This document shows positions 1 through 7,663 of a stretch of 17,873 nt of DNA, piece by piece. Both the position numbers and the translations under genes were made by a program. Position 1 is the stretch's first letter; every line of letters starts with the position of its first letter. The notes beneath the pieces were generated by a model. That model was given only the letters and a program-made list of their open reading frames with translations. It did no database searches and was not told the origin of the DNA. This DNA is from Spongiibacteraceae bacterium (lineage in GTDB: Bacteria; Pseudomonadota; Gammaproteobacteria; Pseudomonadales; PIVM01): contig JAUXDF010000016.1 in the NCBI GenBank assembly GCA_030618505.1, positions 1 through 17,873 on the forward strand. Reading direction: 5' to 3'.

Positions 1-723
1 ATTGATTTTGTTGGCGGCGAAGGTGGCGTTTCTGGCTTATCAGTGGTGTTAAATAGCCCGGCACATGATCGTGCGATTCTCGTTTACAAAGGCACCAATA
101 ATACCTTGACACCAGAGGAGGTAAAACCTTTTACCACTCGCTGGATTTATCTGTCCAGCATGATGGGAGAAAGCCTTGATACCGCTCAAAAGGTTATCTG
201 CCAGCACGATTGCCAGCTCGCATTCAACCCGAGTAATTATCAGGCCGAGAAAGGTCATCAGGCGCTAAAAGGCATTATTGATCATGTTGACTTTTTGATC
301 ATGAATCGGGAAGAGGTTAATAAGCTATTTGGGCTCGATCACACCCTTGGGCTTCCCGTGCTTGAGCTGTTTAAATTACTCCGAAAATTGCCACCGACAC
401 TGTTTGCAATAACCGATGGCTCAGAGGGTTCCTACATTTATGACCGCAAGGTTGTTTATCATGCGAAACCATCGGAAGGTTTGCAAATTAAGGAAACAAC
501 CGGTGCTGGAGATGCCTTTGCTTCCACTTTCACAGCCGCTCTTGCTTATGATTTGGATATCCTGCAAGCTATCCGCTGGGCGGTGACTAATGCTGAATCA
601 GTATTGATGTTTCGCGGTGCCAAAGAGAAGTTATTGTCGCGCAGTGAGCTGTTAACTCAAGTTAAAACAAACACCTCCAGTATTGACATAATTTTTAATG
701 AGAGCGAGCTAAAAGGCAATTAA
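1..723 (+). CDS. PfkB-family carbohydrate kinase, 3' part (5' end outside window)
   Basis: The frame is open from base 1, so the gene begins before the window; 240 codons plus the stop are visible. The family (ribokinase/fructokinase/adenosine kinase) phosphorylates sugars or nucleosides with ATP in the cytoplasm. The diagnostic PfkB signature is clear near visible residues 164-178: ETTGAGDAFAST, which holds the anion hole (GAGD) and the catalytic Asp. The Gly-rich start (FVGGEGGVSG) fits the N-terminal substrate-binding part, and ITDGSEGSYIY is the usual beta-strand before the ATP site. A GTG at 43 could be read as a start, but the family needs the residues before it, so I treat the gene as truncated by the window edge. 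The substrate cannot be told from sequence. The next gene downstream is separated by a repeat element, so no operon is evident. Confidence 0.9.
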   Translation: MDFVGGEGGVSGLSVVLNSPAHDRAILVYKGTNNTLTPEEVKPFTTRWIYLSSMMGESLDTAQKVICQHDCQLAFNPSNYQAEKGHQALKGIIDHVDFLIMNREEVNKLFGLDHTLGLPVLELFKLLRKLPPTLFAITDGSEGSYIYDRKVVYHAKPSEGLQIKETTGAGDAFASTFTAALAYDLDILQAIRWAVTNAESVLMFRGAKEKLLSRSELLTQVKTNTSSIDIIFNESELKGN

Positions 724-727
724 GGGT

Positions 728-884
728 GCTAGCTAGTGCCCATCCAGAAATTAAACAAAGAGGATAAGGCCAGCACCAATCTTGCGACTTAAAGGCCTTG
801 AAAAGGCCTAGGAGCTAGATTGGTGTTGGCCATGACCGGACTTAATTATCGAAAACCACCAGTTTCTGGATAGACACTAGCTAG
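728..884. repeat. MITE-like nested inverted-repeat element
   Basis: The outer arms are 729-750 and 863-884, 22 bp each, inverted, differing at 2 positions and both ending in CTAGCTAG. Inside them is a second inverted pair at 768-782 and 817-831, 15 bp with 1 mismatch, and in the middle two AGGCCT hexamers (793-798, 804-809). The whole could fold into one long cruciform or RNA hairpin. It lies 5 bp after the kinase stop codon and may act as its transcription end. There is no coding capacity. The symmetry points to a non-autonomous mobile repeat; the family was not identified. Confidence 0.75.
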
Positions 885-943
885 AGAGTAAAAAAATTGC
901 AATTTGTTGTATCATCGGTTTTTTAATTTGGAGTTATTGGTAA

Positions 944-1963
944 ATGAGTTCCAAGATCATTGAAGTGTTAATTGCACAGCCCATTCCTAATGCGCCTGCC
1001 GGTTTACAAAGTGATATTATCACAGCCTGGGTTCAGGCTGATGCGATGTTAGACGATGTAACATTTAAGGTTGAAGATCCATTCGATGATAAACTCGATG
1101 TCTACCGCTTATCTATGGATTTGGGGCAGGTAATAGAAGTGCTGGAGCATGCCACAGAACACGAAGGTGGCTTTACCAAATATCGACAATTGATGCGACA
1201 AGGCTCTGCCTCGATAAACAGCGTAACTATTAAAATTGAGCTTACAGTACAAGCCGCTCCTGAAAATACCATCGCCTATTATCATGCTGCTGCGGTTGCT
1301 TTACAGCAGCTTTATCTTTCGCTGAACCTGGCGGTACCGGGCAGCTGTCAAATGGTAGATGCAAAATACCCCGGTGATGAGAGTGTCAGTTTTGATCCGC
1401 CCGTTCTTGAAGCAAGCCCGTTTATTGATGCTTATTTGAATAATATTGATTCCCAATGGCCTTCTCTTAATCGATTGAATGTTGCCGATGTGTGGAATTG
1501 GTTGAAGGCCTTGAAAACCAGTGAAACCGAAACGGCCATACTTCCCGTTAATAAAGTCTTATTTGGCTTGTTGGAGCTAGGCCAGTCTCAGGCCGGTTTG
1601 ACCAACAAGGATGCATTGTTAGTTTGCCGCTTGTTAGAATTGCTTACCAATACCACTGAAGTCATTAATCAGTCACAGATAAGTGCGCGCATACTGCTTA
1701 TTCTCGGCCATGTCAGCAAGGACGGTGATGCGATTCCTGAATTGTACAGACTCAAACAAGCACATGCTGCCGGTACGCGCCCATTCCATCGTCAAGTTTT
1801 CAAAATTCATGACTTTGAAGAGGAGCTCTTGCGACATTTGTGTGTTCATAACTCGCCTGTGGAGGAGGGGCTGGTTATAATTTTGGCTATTGTCCAAAAA
1901 CTTTGCAGCAGTAACGGCGTAGGCTTTGATTTTGACGAAACTGTCTCAATGGTTTCCCGATAG
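944..1963 (+). CDS. hypothetical protein of unknown function (339 aa)
   Basis: I do not recognise this protein. It starts at an ATG with GGAG at 930-933, 10 bp upstream. It has no signal peptide or membrane segment, so it is probably cytoplasmic. The N-terminal third (residues 1-105) looks beta-rich, with alternating hydrophobic residues (IIEVLIAQPIP; VTIKIELTVQ). The rest looks largely helical, with leucine-rich stretches (KVLFGLLELGQS, LLVCRLLELL, LLILGHV) and a C-terminal helix containing LVIILAIVQKLC. No catalytic motif stands out. It stands alone: repeat elements lie on both sides, and perfect 23-bp inverted repeats (728-750, 2289-2311) bound the segment that holds it. It is long, starts well and lacks frame damage, so it is likely a real gene. 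Confidence 0.8.
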   Translation: MSSKIIEVLIAQPIPNAPAGLQSDIITAWVQADAMLDDVTFKVEDPFDDKLDVYRLSMDLGQVIEVLEHATEHEGGFTKYRQLMRQGSASINSVTIKIELTVQAAPENTIAYYHAAAVALQQLYLSLNLAVPGSCQMVDAKYPGDESVSFDPPVLEASPFIDAYLNNIDSQWPSLNRLNVADVWNWLKALKTSETETAILPVNKVLFGLLELGQSQAGLTNKDALLVCRLLELLTNTTEVINQSQISARILLILGHVSKDGDAIPELYRLKQAHAAGTRPFHRQVFKIHDFEEELLRHLCVHNSPVEEGLVIILAIVQKLCSSNGVGFDFDETVSMVSR

Positions 1964-2062
1964 TCATAGGTATTGCTTAACACATAAAGTGTCATTGCTC
2001 ATCTTGTTGCATAAAGTGCATACTGTGAAAGTGAACACCGCGACAGGCAGCAATTTGCCAAG

Positions 2063-2205
2063 CAATGCCATTAACTTATCAACGATAAGCACCTTGTAGC
2101 CTGGATTGAGCTTGCGAAATCCGGGAATGGATCCAGTAATCCCCTTGATTTCGCAAGCTCAATCACGGCTACGGGCCTAAGAATATCCTTAAGTTAATGG
2201 CATTG
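2063..2205. repeat. Nested inverted repeat, MITE/REP-like
   Basis: Outer arms of 16 bp, 2063-2078 and 2190-2205, are perfect inverted repeats (they contain AATGCCATTAACTTA and its complement). Inner arms of 26 bp, 2096-2121 and 2147-2172, are inverted with 2 mismatches and contain GATTGAGCTTGCGAAATC. The loop includes GGATCC. Repeats with this GTAGCC...GATTGAGCTTGCGAAATC theme are, from memory, dispersed in several gammaproteobacterial genomes. It may end transcription from both sides. Confidence 0.75.
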
Positions 2206-2234
2206 ATTTGCCAAGAGCCTCATAGCGGCTTTTC

Positions 2235-2262
2235 TGTAGGTCGGGATTTGTCCCAACCTACA
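2235..2262. repeat. Short hairpin repeat (TGTAGGT family)
   Basis: Two 12-bp arms, 2235-2246 and 2251-2262, pair with one mismatch around a TTTG loop (TGTAGGTCGGGA / TCCCAACCTACA). It is flanked by TTTT on the left and AAAA on the right. It could stop transcripts but lacks a clean U-tract immediately after the stem on either strand. Confidence 0.6.
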
Positions 2263-2288
2263 AAAGGCGTGCAAATCAAATTCAGGCG

Positions 2289-2311
2289 TTTCTGGATGGG
2301 CACTAGCTAGC
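2289..2311. repeat. Solo arm of the CTAGCTAG inverted repeat
   Basis: These 23 bases are the exact reverse complement of 728-750. No partner arm is visible between 1964 and 2288, so the best partner is the distant one, 1.5 kb upstream beyond the hypothetical gene. Confidence 0.8.
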
Positions 2312-2320
2312 CTCAGAAGC

Positions 2321-3346
2321 CTAACTTAGTTTTTCCCTGCGATATAACGAGCGTTTACGTAACAACTCCAACAGAACTATCGCCAACCATGCATACAGTG
2401 TAACGGCTATAAACAAGCTCAGGCGACTGAACATTGCCGCGTATACGTCTTTACCGTCGGCACTGTCCTCAACCGCCGGCCCTAACATAATAAATAATGT
2501 TATCACCACATTAAGCCAAAAAGAGGCGGGGAATCGCGAGGGGATTAGCTGGTATATTTTGCATGAAAAATAGATACCAAAAAGCAAGGTCCACAAAAAG
2601 AACATCCATAAGTTGGTGGAAATTCCCAGCAAAGTCCAAAACAGGATAGCAAAACAGCCACCGAGAAATGTCGAACCGACTAGCTCGCGGCCAGCATTTT
2701 TCGCATTCACCAGAGAGCTTTGTTGAGCCAAGGTAACGGCCTTCATAATCATCGCCATATACATGGCTGGATTCGTTAATGCCAATAGGTAAACCGGCAA
2801 AACGATCAATACACTGCGCAGTGCTATCCAGTTAGATTGACTTGGAGACGTGCTTATTGTTGTATTTGCGGCTGGAGTGACGGAGTCTTCGGGAAAAAAT
2901 GGGTAAAGCAACCACTGGCAGATAACGACAAGCGCAATGCCGATAACCAATGATTGAATAACCATAGTTGCAAGACTAAAACTCACCGTTCCGGCAGCTG
3001 AAATCATAGTGATGCCCAAGGTGAGCATGGCACCAATCAATCCCTTATTCATGTTGACGGTGAGATAAAAACTAAAGTACAGGCCAAGCATTACCACTAA
3101 TATTGCCGTGAAAGGGAAATGAAGCAGTAAAGGAATTAGCAACAAGCCCAGCCCTGGCGCTATCACCACGACTAACAATAAGCCCAGTAAATTTTTAAAG
3201 CCCATGGGTGGGGCCGGGGTCGCGGTAAGCATCACCGCAAACATGGGTGCGATAAAGGGCATCGGCAGCTGCATCCCGTAGCCCAAAGCTAATGATAATG
3301 CTATGACACTACTTAAGCGAAATATTCGCCTTGCCTGAATGTGCAT
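2321..3346 (-). CDS. DUF2955 inner-membrane protein, FUSC/AaeB-like efflux component
   Basis: A 341-residue polytopic membrane protein of the DUF2955 type, related in layout to the aromatic-acid exporter and fusaric-acid-resistance (FUSC) proteins. There are two halves: about five hydrophobic segments between residues 10 and 150, a polar stretch at 152-173, then about four more between 175 and 330. The family-typical C-terminal segment PAVEDSADGKDVYAAMFSRL is at 290-309, before the last membrane helix. GGAG lies about 8 bp before the ATG. It is the last gene of the export operon, 48 bp after the HlyD-type adaptor, and is the likely inner-membrane partner of the pump. The transported compound is unknown; aromatic acids or other toxic organics are an inference from relatives. 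Confidence 0.85.
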   Translation of the reverse strand: MHIQARRIFRLSSVIALSLALGYGMQLPMPFIAPMFAVMLTATPAPPMGFKNLLGLLLVVVIAPGLGLLLIPLLLHFPFTAILVVMLGLYFSFYLTVNMNKGLIGAMLTLGITMISAAGTVSFSLATMVIQSLVIGIALVVICQWLLYPFFPEDSVTPAANTTISTSPSQSNWIALRSVLIVLPVYLLALTNPAMYMAMIMKAVTLAQQSSLVNAKNAGRELVGSTFLGGCFAILFWTLLGISTNLWMFFLWTLLFGIYFSCKIYQLIPSRFPASFWLNVVITLFIMLGPAVEDSADGKDVYAAMFSRLSLFIAVTLYAWLAIVLLELLRKRSLYRREKLS

Positions 3347-3394
3347 CTGAATTACTCCAAGTGCACATAGCTAGCGGGTTTCCTTATGGCCCCG

Positions 3395-4540
3395 TTAATA
3401 TGCATAGGAGATCCAGCTCATCATCCGAATATAAACTTTACCAATAATTTTTAGCAGTCCGCTTTTGTCACTATAGGCGATAACTTCGGTTTGACCACCA
3501 ATGCGAATAGAGTCTTTGAGCAGCTCATATTGGTCGGGATTAAATTTAATCATCACTGGAAATCGTTGCGACTGGCGCAACCAGTCGCGGCTATTGTCAA
3601 TGGTGGGCAGATTACCCGCCGTCTGAGTTTGGCCGACGGCAACCCCCAAACCGATACTGTGTACTGCTCCTGAAAAAACCTGTCCTGGCAGCGCATCTAC
3701 AATAATTTCAGTGGGAGTCCCGATACGCAGGTGGCCCAAATTATTTTCGGTAAATTCTGCGCTAATCCAAACATCATGGATGGCGATTAAGGTCATTATC
3801 GCACTGCCTGTTCCTGCAAACTGTCCGACATCGGCATGCAGGTCAGTAATAACCCCACGAGAGGATGCCTTTACCTTGGTGTTAGCAAGATCAAGGGCGG
3901 CTTTCTCCACGGCGCTCAATGCCGCCTTTAGCTGAGCATTATCTTCACCATCGCCACCTTTTTGCTCAATGGCTCGCTGGACTTCTGCTTTCGCAACCGC
4001 CACGCCTGCCTGTGCCTGCGCCATTGAAGCGCGAGAAATTTCCAAACGACGTACCGAGATGGTGCCGGAATCTTCGCGATACAATCGTTCCTGACGCTCA
4101 GCATCCTGTTCCGCTTTTATTTTATTAGCCTGTGCCGCACGCAGATTTGCTTTTGATGATTGGACACCAGCACCACTAGCGCTTATTTGTCGTTTAACAT
4201 TTTCAAGATCGGAGCGAGCGCGTTTTAACACGATCTCATATTGTGCGGAATCAATTTCAAACAGTATTTGTCCTTCTGAAACTTCCTGGTTGTTTTTGAC
4301 ATGAACCCGAGTCACTACGCCAGCCACCTTGGGTGCAACACCAACAACAAAGCCCTGAATCCTGGCTTGACTGGTATAGGGAGTGTAGCGGTCGGATGAC
4401 AAGTACCAAATCAAACTGAATAGAATGAGCAAAAGAAGGGCGCCAGTACCTTTTTTAACAGAGGTTGCGGCATTGGCTTCTTCACGTTTTTCTTCGTCTG
4501 AGGCTTGAATGGCATCAGTCGGTGGTGTTGTTTCACTCAT
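3395..4540 (-). CDS. HlyD/EmrA-family periplasmic adaptor protein
   Basis: A membrane fusion protein that links an inner-membrane pump to an outer-membrane channel across the periplasm. Residues 1-30 are a charged cytoplasmic tail, 33-47 a single membrane anchor. The first lipoyl half (VAPKVAGVVTRVHVKNNQEVSEGQILFEID, beginning at residue 68) is followed by a long alpha-hairpin at about 100-220, rich in Ala, Gln and Lys. The second lipoyl half follows (residues 223-250, ADVGQFAGTGSAIMTL) and then a beta-barrel domain. The length of 381 is normal. The C-terminal RMMSWISYAY fits adaptors that travel with DUF2955 proteins. GAGG sits 9 bp before the ATG, and the first 8 bases overlap the end of the TolC-like gene, implying translational coupling. 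Confidence 0.92.
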   Translation of the reverse strand: MSETTPPTDAIQASDEEKREEANAATSVKKGTGALLLLILFSLIWYLSSDRYTPYTSQARIQGFVVGVAPKVAGVVTRVHVKNNQEVSEGQILFEIDSAQYEIVLKRARSDLENVKRQISASGAGVQSSKANLRAAQANKIKAEQDAERQERLYREDSGTISVRRLEISRASMAQAQAGVAVAKAEVQRAIEQKGGDGEDNAQLKAALSAVEKAALDLANTKVKASSRGVITDLHADVGQFAGTGSAIMTLIAIHDVWISAEFTENNLGHLRIGTPTEIIVDALPGQVFSGAVHSIGLGVAVGQTQTAGNLPTIDNSRDWLRQSQRFPVMIKFNPDQYELLKDSIRIGGQTEVIAYSDKSGLLKIIGKVYIRMMSWISYAY

Positions 4541-6098
4541 GCTGTGAAACCTCTTTGTCAGATGGTTGAGAGGGCGGATGAGGAGAGGGTAGCGGTGCGC
4601 TCAGTAAATCGTCCCAATCGCTACGCTCACTCATGATTTCTCTCGTTTCCCTTGGGATCAGTTGTTCCGCAGACATCGCAACCCAACCACCACCCAAACC
4701 TTTGTAGAGGCTAATGACCGCGCTTATGTGGCTGCCACGGTTGATGAGTTGGCGCTCTGCCTGTGAAAACAATGCGCGCTGCGCATCCAGAACACGCTGA
4801 AAATCGGCATAACCCTCACGGTATCGTGTATTGGCGATATCCAGAGCGCGTTGTGCTGCTTTTGCGGATTCATCAATGAGAGCCTGTTGCTCGTCGGTTT
4901 TTAAAACGGCGTAAACCGCATCATCAATTTCCCGGGCAGCTTGCAACACTGACTCCTGATACTTCTCAATCACTTGCTGTAGGCGAGCATCCTGTACACG
5001 CACATTATTCTCAATGCGGCCATAGTCGAATATATTCCAGTGCAGCGCCGGACCGAGTATCAGATTGGTTTCATCCGAGCTCTCACTCAGGGAGCTGCCC
5101 GACCAACCCAGTGAGCCAATCAGTGAAACACTGGGATAATAATCTGCTTCAGCAATACCGATCTGGGCTGACTGAGTGGCGACTTGCCAGGCTGCAGCGC
5201 GTACATCCGGGCGTCGCATTAACAGTTGAGCAGGAATACTGTTAATGCTGTCCGATGAAGTGGCTGGCAGAGTATAGTCGCTGGAGGCGAGTTCCGGCAC
5301 GTTACCGGGGGCTCGACCCAAAAGCGCAGCCAGGGCGTTGCGGGTTGTTACCTGGGTGATTTCCAATTGAGGAATGCTGGACAAGGTTGCCAGGTACTGT
5401 GATTTTGCTTGTTGCAGGTCGAGCTCGGAAGTTTCACCGCTCTTAAAAAGTTGTTGGGTTAGCTCATAGCTACGCTTTTGAATATCCGCATTTTTCCTGG
5501 CGATGGTTATACGAGCTTCGGTAATGCGGTAAGCAAAATACAGATCACTTAGCTGTGCGCTGACCAGCACCTGAATATCTGCCTGATTGGCTACCGAGCC
5601 AAAAAAGGCGGCATCAGCTGATTCAATACCGCGTTTAAACCGCCCCCAGAAATCCATTTCCCAGGCCATATTAAGCCCCGCCTGGTAAGTACCGTAACTC
5701 AGATTTTCCCCGCCTCCATGACTTTGGGTATTGACATAATTGACCGCGCCAGCGGCCTGCTGTACTTGCGGATAGAGACTGCTGCCAGCAATTCCCAACA
5801 AAGCACGGCTCTCAAAAATGCGCAGCCCGGCAATGCGAAGAGAAGGGTTATCTCGCCTTGCGGTATTAATCAGCTGATTTAAAATCGGGTCATTAAAGCG
5901 TTGCCACCAGAAACGTATATCAAGCTGATCCTGTGCTGCTTTTGTGTTCTCTTCCCCTGGTACGGACAATTCCCAGTCTTTCAGCCAGTCAACATCCGGT
6001 TCTTGGTAGTCCGGGCCCAGAGTGGTGCAGGCACTCAAAGCGGACATTATGAGAAACAATGCGTGACGGGCAAATAGTGTGGTATTTATTTTGGCCAT
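4533..6098 (-). CDS. NodT/TolC-family outer-membrane efflux lipoprotein
   Basis: The outer-membrane channel of the tripartite exporter. The N-terminal signal peptide ends in the lipobox LSAC, giving a lipidated Cys at residue 24, followed by the family-typical TTLGPDYQEP. Two outer-membrane efflux repeats follow, with conserved features RRPDVRAAAWQVATQSAQIGIAEADYYPS in the middle and ANTRYREGYADFQRVLDAQRALFSQAE towards the end. The length of 521 is somewhat above the usual 460-490. The excess is a Pro/Ser-rich C-terminal tail (PLPSPHPPSQPS) of no known role. It follows the AI-2E permease by 17 bp and overlaps the adaptor gene by 8 bp. No strong Shine-Dalgarno is seen, so its translation may depend on the upstream gene. 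Confidence 0.92.
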   Translation of the reverse strand: MAKINTTLFARHALFLIMSALSACTTLGPDYQEPDVDWLKDWELSVPGEENTKAAQDQLDIRFWWQRFNDPILNQLINTARRDNPSLRIAGLRIFESRALLGIAGSSLYPQVQQAAGAVNYVNTQSHGGGENLSYGTYQAGLNMAWEMDFWGRFKRGIESADAAFFGSVANQADIQVLVSAQLSDLYFAYRITEARITIARKNADIQKRSYELTQQLFKSGETSELDLQQAKSQYLATLSSIPQLEITQVTTRNALAALLGRAPGNVPELASSDYTLPATSSDSINSIPAQLLMRRPDVRAAAWQVATQSAQIGIAEADYYPSVSLIGSLGWSGSSLSESSDETNLILGPALHWNIFDYGRIENNVRVQDARLQQVIEKYQESVLQAAREIDDAVYAVLKTDEQQALIDESAKAAQRALDIANTRYREGYADFQRVLDAQRALFSQAERQLINRGSHISAVISLYKGLGGGWVAMSAEQLIPRETREIMSERSDWDDLLSAPLPSPHPPSQPSDKEVSQHE

Positions 6099-6115
6099 TG
6101 TTTTTATAGATAGAT

Positions 6116-7225
6116 CTATGAACCCGAGTGGCTCGTATCTTTCTCGTTGGCTTCTTTGTCTGCGTCAAAGTATATCCAGGCGATAATAAGCTCATAGCTG
6201 AGAGCCAAAATGACCGGGCCGATAAATAAACCGATGATACCGGAGTAGATCATGCCGCCAATGGCTCCGATCAAAATTACCGGCATCGGAATTGATAATC
6301 CTCGCCCAAGTAGCATGGGTTTCAGGAAGGCATCACTAACGCTGACAATAACACTCCAGACGGTAAAGATCGTTGCCGCCGTAGCGCTGTACTCTGAAAA
6401 AGCATAGACGCAGACAGGGCCTAGAATAAGAATGGGCGGCAGCTGAATAATTGCTACGATCAATATTAATAAAGCCAATAAACCTGCGCCAGGAACTCCC
6501 AGCAAATACAGCCCAATACCCGCCATTATTGATTGGATAAGCGCCACACCAAGTACACCCTTGGCGACACTACTGATGGTCTGACTGGCCAGATGAGTAA
6601 ATCCTTCACCCTTTTTTCCAGCTACCCGGATCAGCAGAGTATTGGAAAATGAGGCGCAGGCTGAAGCATTATTAAGCAACACGCCCGCGATAATAATAGA
6701 AACGGCATATTGCAGCACGCCAAAACCGGCACCGGTAATGGTACTAAAAAATGAGCTGGCGACTATTTTAACTTGCTCTTGGTGCTCGACCAGTGTTTCT
6801 TGCAAGTTCTGTGATGCTTCCAGCCACAGAGCGTGAGTTCTTTCGCCTATCACAGGCCAGTCTTTGACTTTGTCATTAGGGGGAGGAATTTCCAGCGTAC
6901 CGGCACTCCATTTTTCGTTCAATATCGAAAAAGAATCGGTAACACTGGTGGCGAGTTGAATTGCCGGAGCCAGTAGCACAGTTAACATCAACAAGGTAAA
7001 TATTACCGAGGTCGTTTTATCTTTATTGCCCAATTTGGCTCTCAACTGGAGGTAGGCCGGATAGATCGCCACGGCGATAACCACGGCCCAGATAATCGGG
7101 CTAATAAAGGGTTGTACGATATTAAATGCCCAACTTAACAGAAAGACCAATAACATGACCCGGACAATAACGCTGATGGTAATCTGACTGATCTGGTCGA
7201 GTTGCTTGGGGTTCTCTGTTTTCAT
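6116..7225 (-). CDS. AI-2E family transporter (PerM/YdiK-like)
   Basis: A 369-residue inner-membrane protein of the AI-2E exporter superfamily. Paired hydrophobic segments lie at about 15-60 and 72-95, then a soluble stretch (about 100-160), then four to five C-terminal segments. Family hallmarks are clear: GVALIQSIMAGIGLYLLGVPGA (from residue 226) and DAFLKPMLLGRGLSIPMPVI with the following GGMIYSGIIGLFIGPVILAL. Members move small molecules or ions; the substrate is unsettled and the family name should not be taken as proof of autoinducer-2 export. AAGGA lies 8 bp before the ATG. It is the first gene of the operon with the NodT, HlyD and DUF2955 genes, a grouping I recall from other proteobacteria. 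Its role within the pump is not established. Confidence 0.9.
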   Translation of the reverse strand: MKTENPKQLDQISQITISVIVRVMLLVFLLSWAFNIVQPFISPIIWAVVIAVAIYPAYLQLRAKLGNKDKTTSVIFTLLMLTVLLAPAIQLATSVTDSFSILNEKWSAGTLEIPPPNDKVKDWPVIGERTHALWLEASQNLQETLVEHQEQVKIVASSFFSTITGAGFGVLQYAVSIIIAGVLLNNASACASFSNTLLIRVAGKKGEGFTHLASQTISSVAKGVLGVALIQSIMAGIGLYLLGVPGAGLLALLILIVAIIQLPPILILGPVCVYAFSEYSATAATIFTVWSVIVSVSDAFLKPMLLGRGLSIPMPVILIGAIGGMIYSGIIGLFIGPVILALSYELIIAWIYFDADKEANEKDTSHSGS

Positions 7226-7663
7226 CTTCGCTTTCCTTACGATGAACGATATTTCGGCTGATTTAAGTAGCGCAAAAGTATCGAGGTTAATTATCTGCGA
7301 CGGTTAAACGGGCACCGTGCGGTACCGATAAAGAGTTACTATGGATGCGAATCATCATAACTTAATATTCAGTGAATTCAATATTTTGATAAATCTCTAG
7401 TGATTACATGCTCAGTTAATGCTGGTTAGTGTTTCTAGTGACTCTAGAGTCAACCTTTTCCTAATCTGAACCTAAGACGGCAATCAACACCATCGAATGT
7501 ATACCTGCAGTTCATGACTAATATTTAATGGAATTTGTAGCTGTGAATCGAGCGAATTGTATGGATATTGCTCAAGTCGGCTTTTAAATATTTTTAGATA
7601 TATTAAAATACGCACTTTTATAAGTGTTAATAAGATGCAACATTTTTACAAAGGAGAAGGTGA
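7226..7663. other. Divergent intergenic region, probably regulatory
   Basis: This stretch lies between the minus-strand export operon and the plus-strand lipoprotein gene, so it should carry both promoters. It is AT-rich near the lipoprotein side (about 7585-7610, with TAAAAT at 7604-7609 as a weak -10 candidate). It contains a palindrome at 7439-7452 and a small CACTT-TTAT-AAGTG hairpin at 7613-7626. No regulator gene or small ORF is convincing. I could not fix either promoter. Confidence 0.5.
7439..7452. promoter_or_regulatory. 14-bp perfect palindrome, possible operator
   Basis: The sequence TGACTCTAGAGTCA is its own reverse complement. It lies about 214 bp upstream of the AI-2E gene and 212 bp upstream of the lipoprotein gene, near the middle of the divergent spacer. 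Perfect dyads of this size often bind dimeric repressors, but no regulator is encoded nearby, so the role is inference. Confidence 0.35.

Larger units (their letters stand above)
1964..2320. other. Gene-free repeat-rich spacer
   Basis: No coding frame is supportable here. The spacer separates convergent transcription of the hypothetical gene (plus) and the export operon (minus). It holds a large nested inverted repeat, a second short hairpin and one arm of the CTAGCTAG repeat, described in their own entries. A short direct repeat, CATAAAGTG, occurs twice near 1982 and 2011. No hairpin with a T-run typical of a Rho-independent terminator is evident. Confidence 0.7.

Noticed and set aside
2235..2262. 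Rho-independent terminator
   Set aside because: The stem is good but no U-run follows directly on either strand; listed as a repeat hairpin instead.
3365..3375. TAGCTAGC near the start of the DUF2955 gene as another repeat arm
   Set aside because: Only the CTAGCTAG-like core matches; the adjoining bases do not follow the arm at 728-750.
5989..6195. 68-codon minus-strand frame spanning the AI-2E/NodT junction
   Set aside because: It is a shadow overlapping the coding ends of both genes, which are clearly real.
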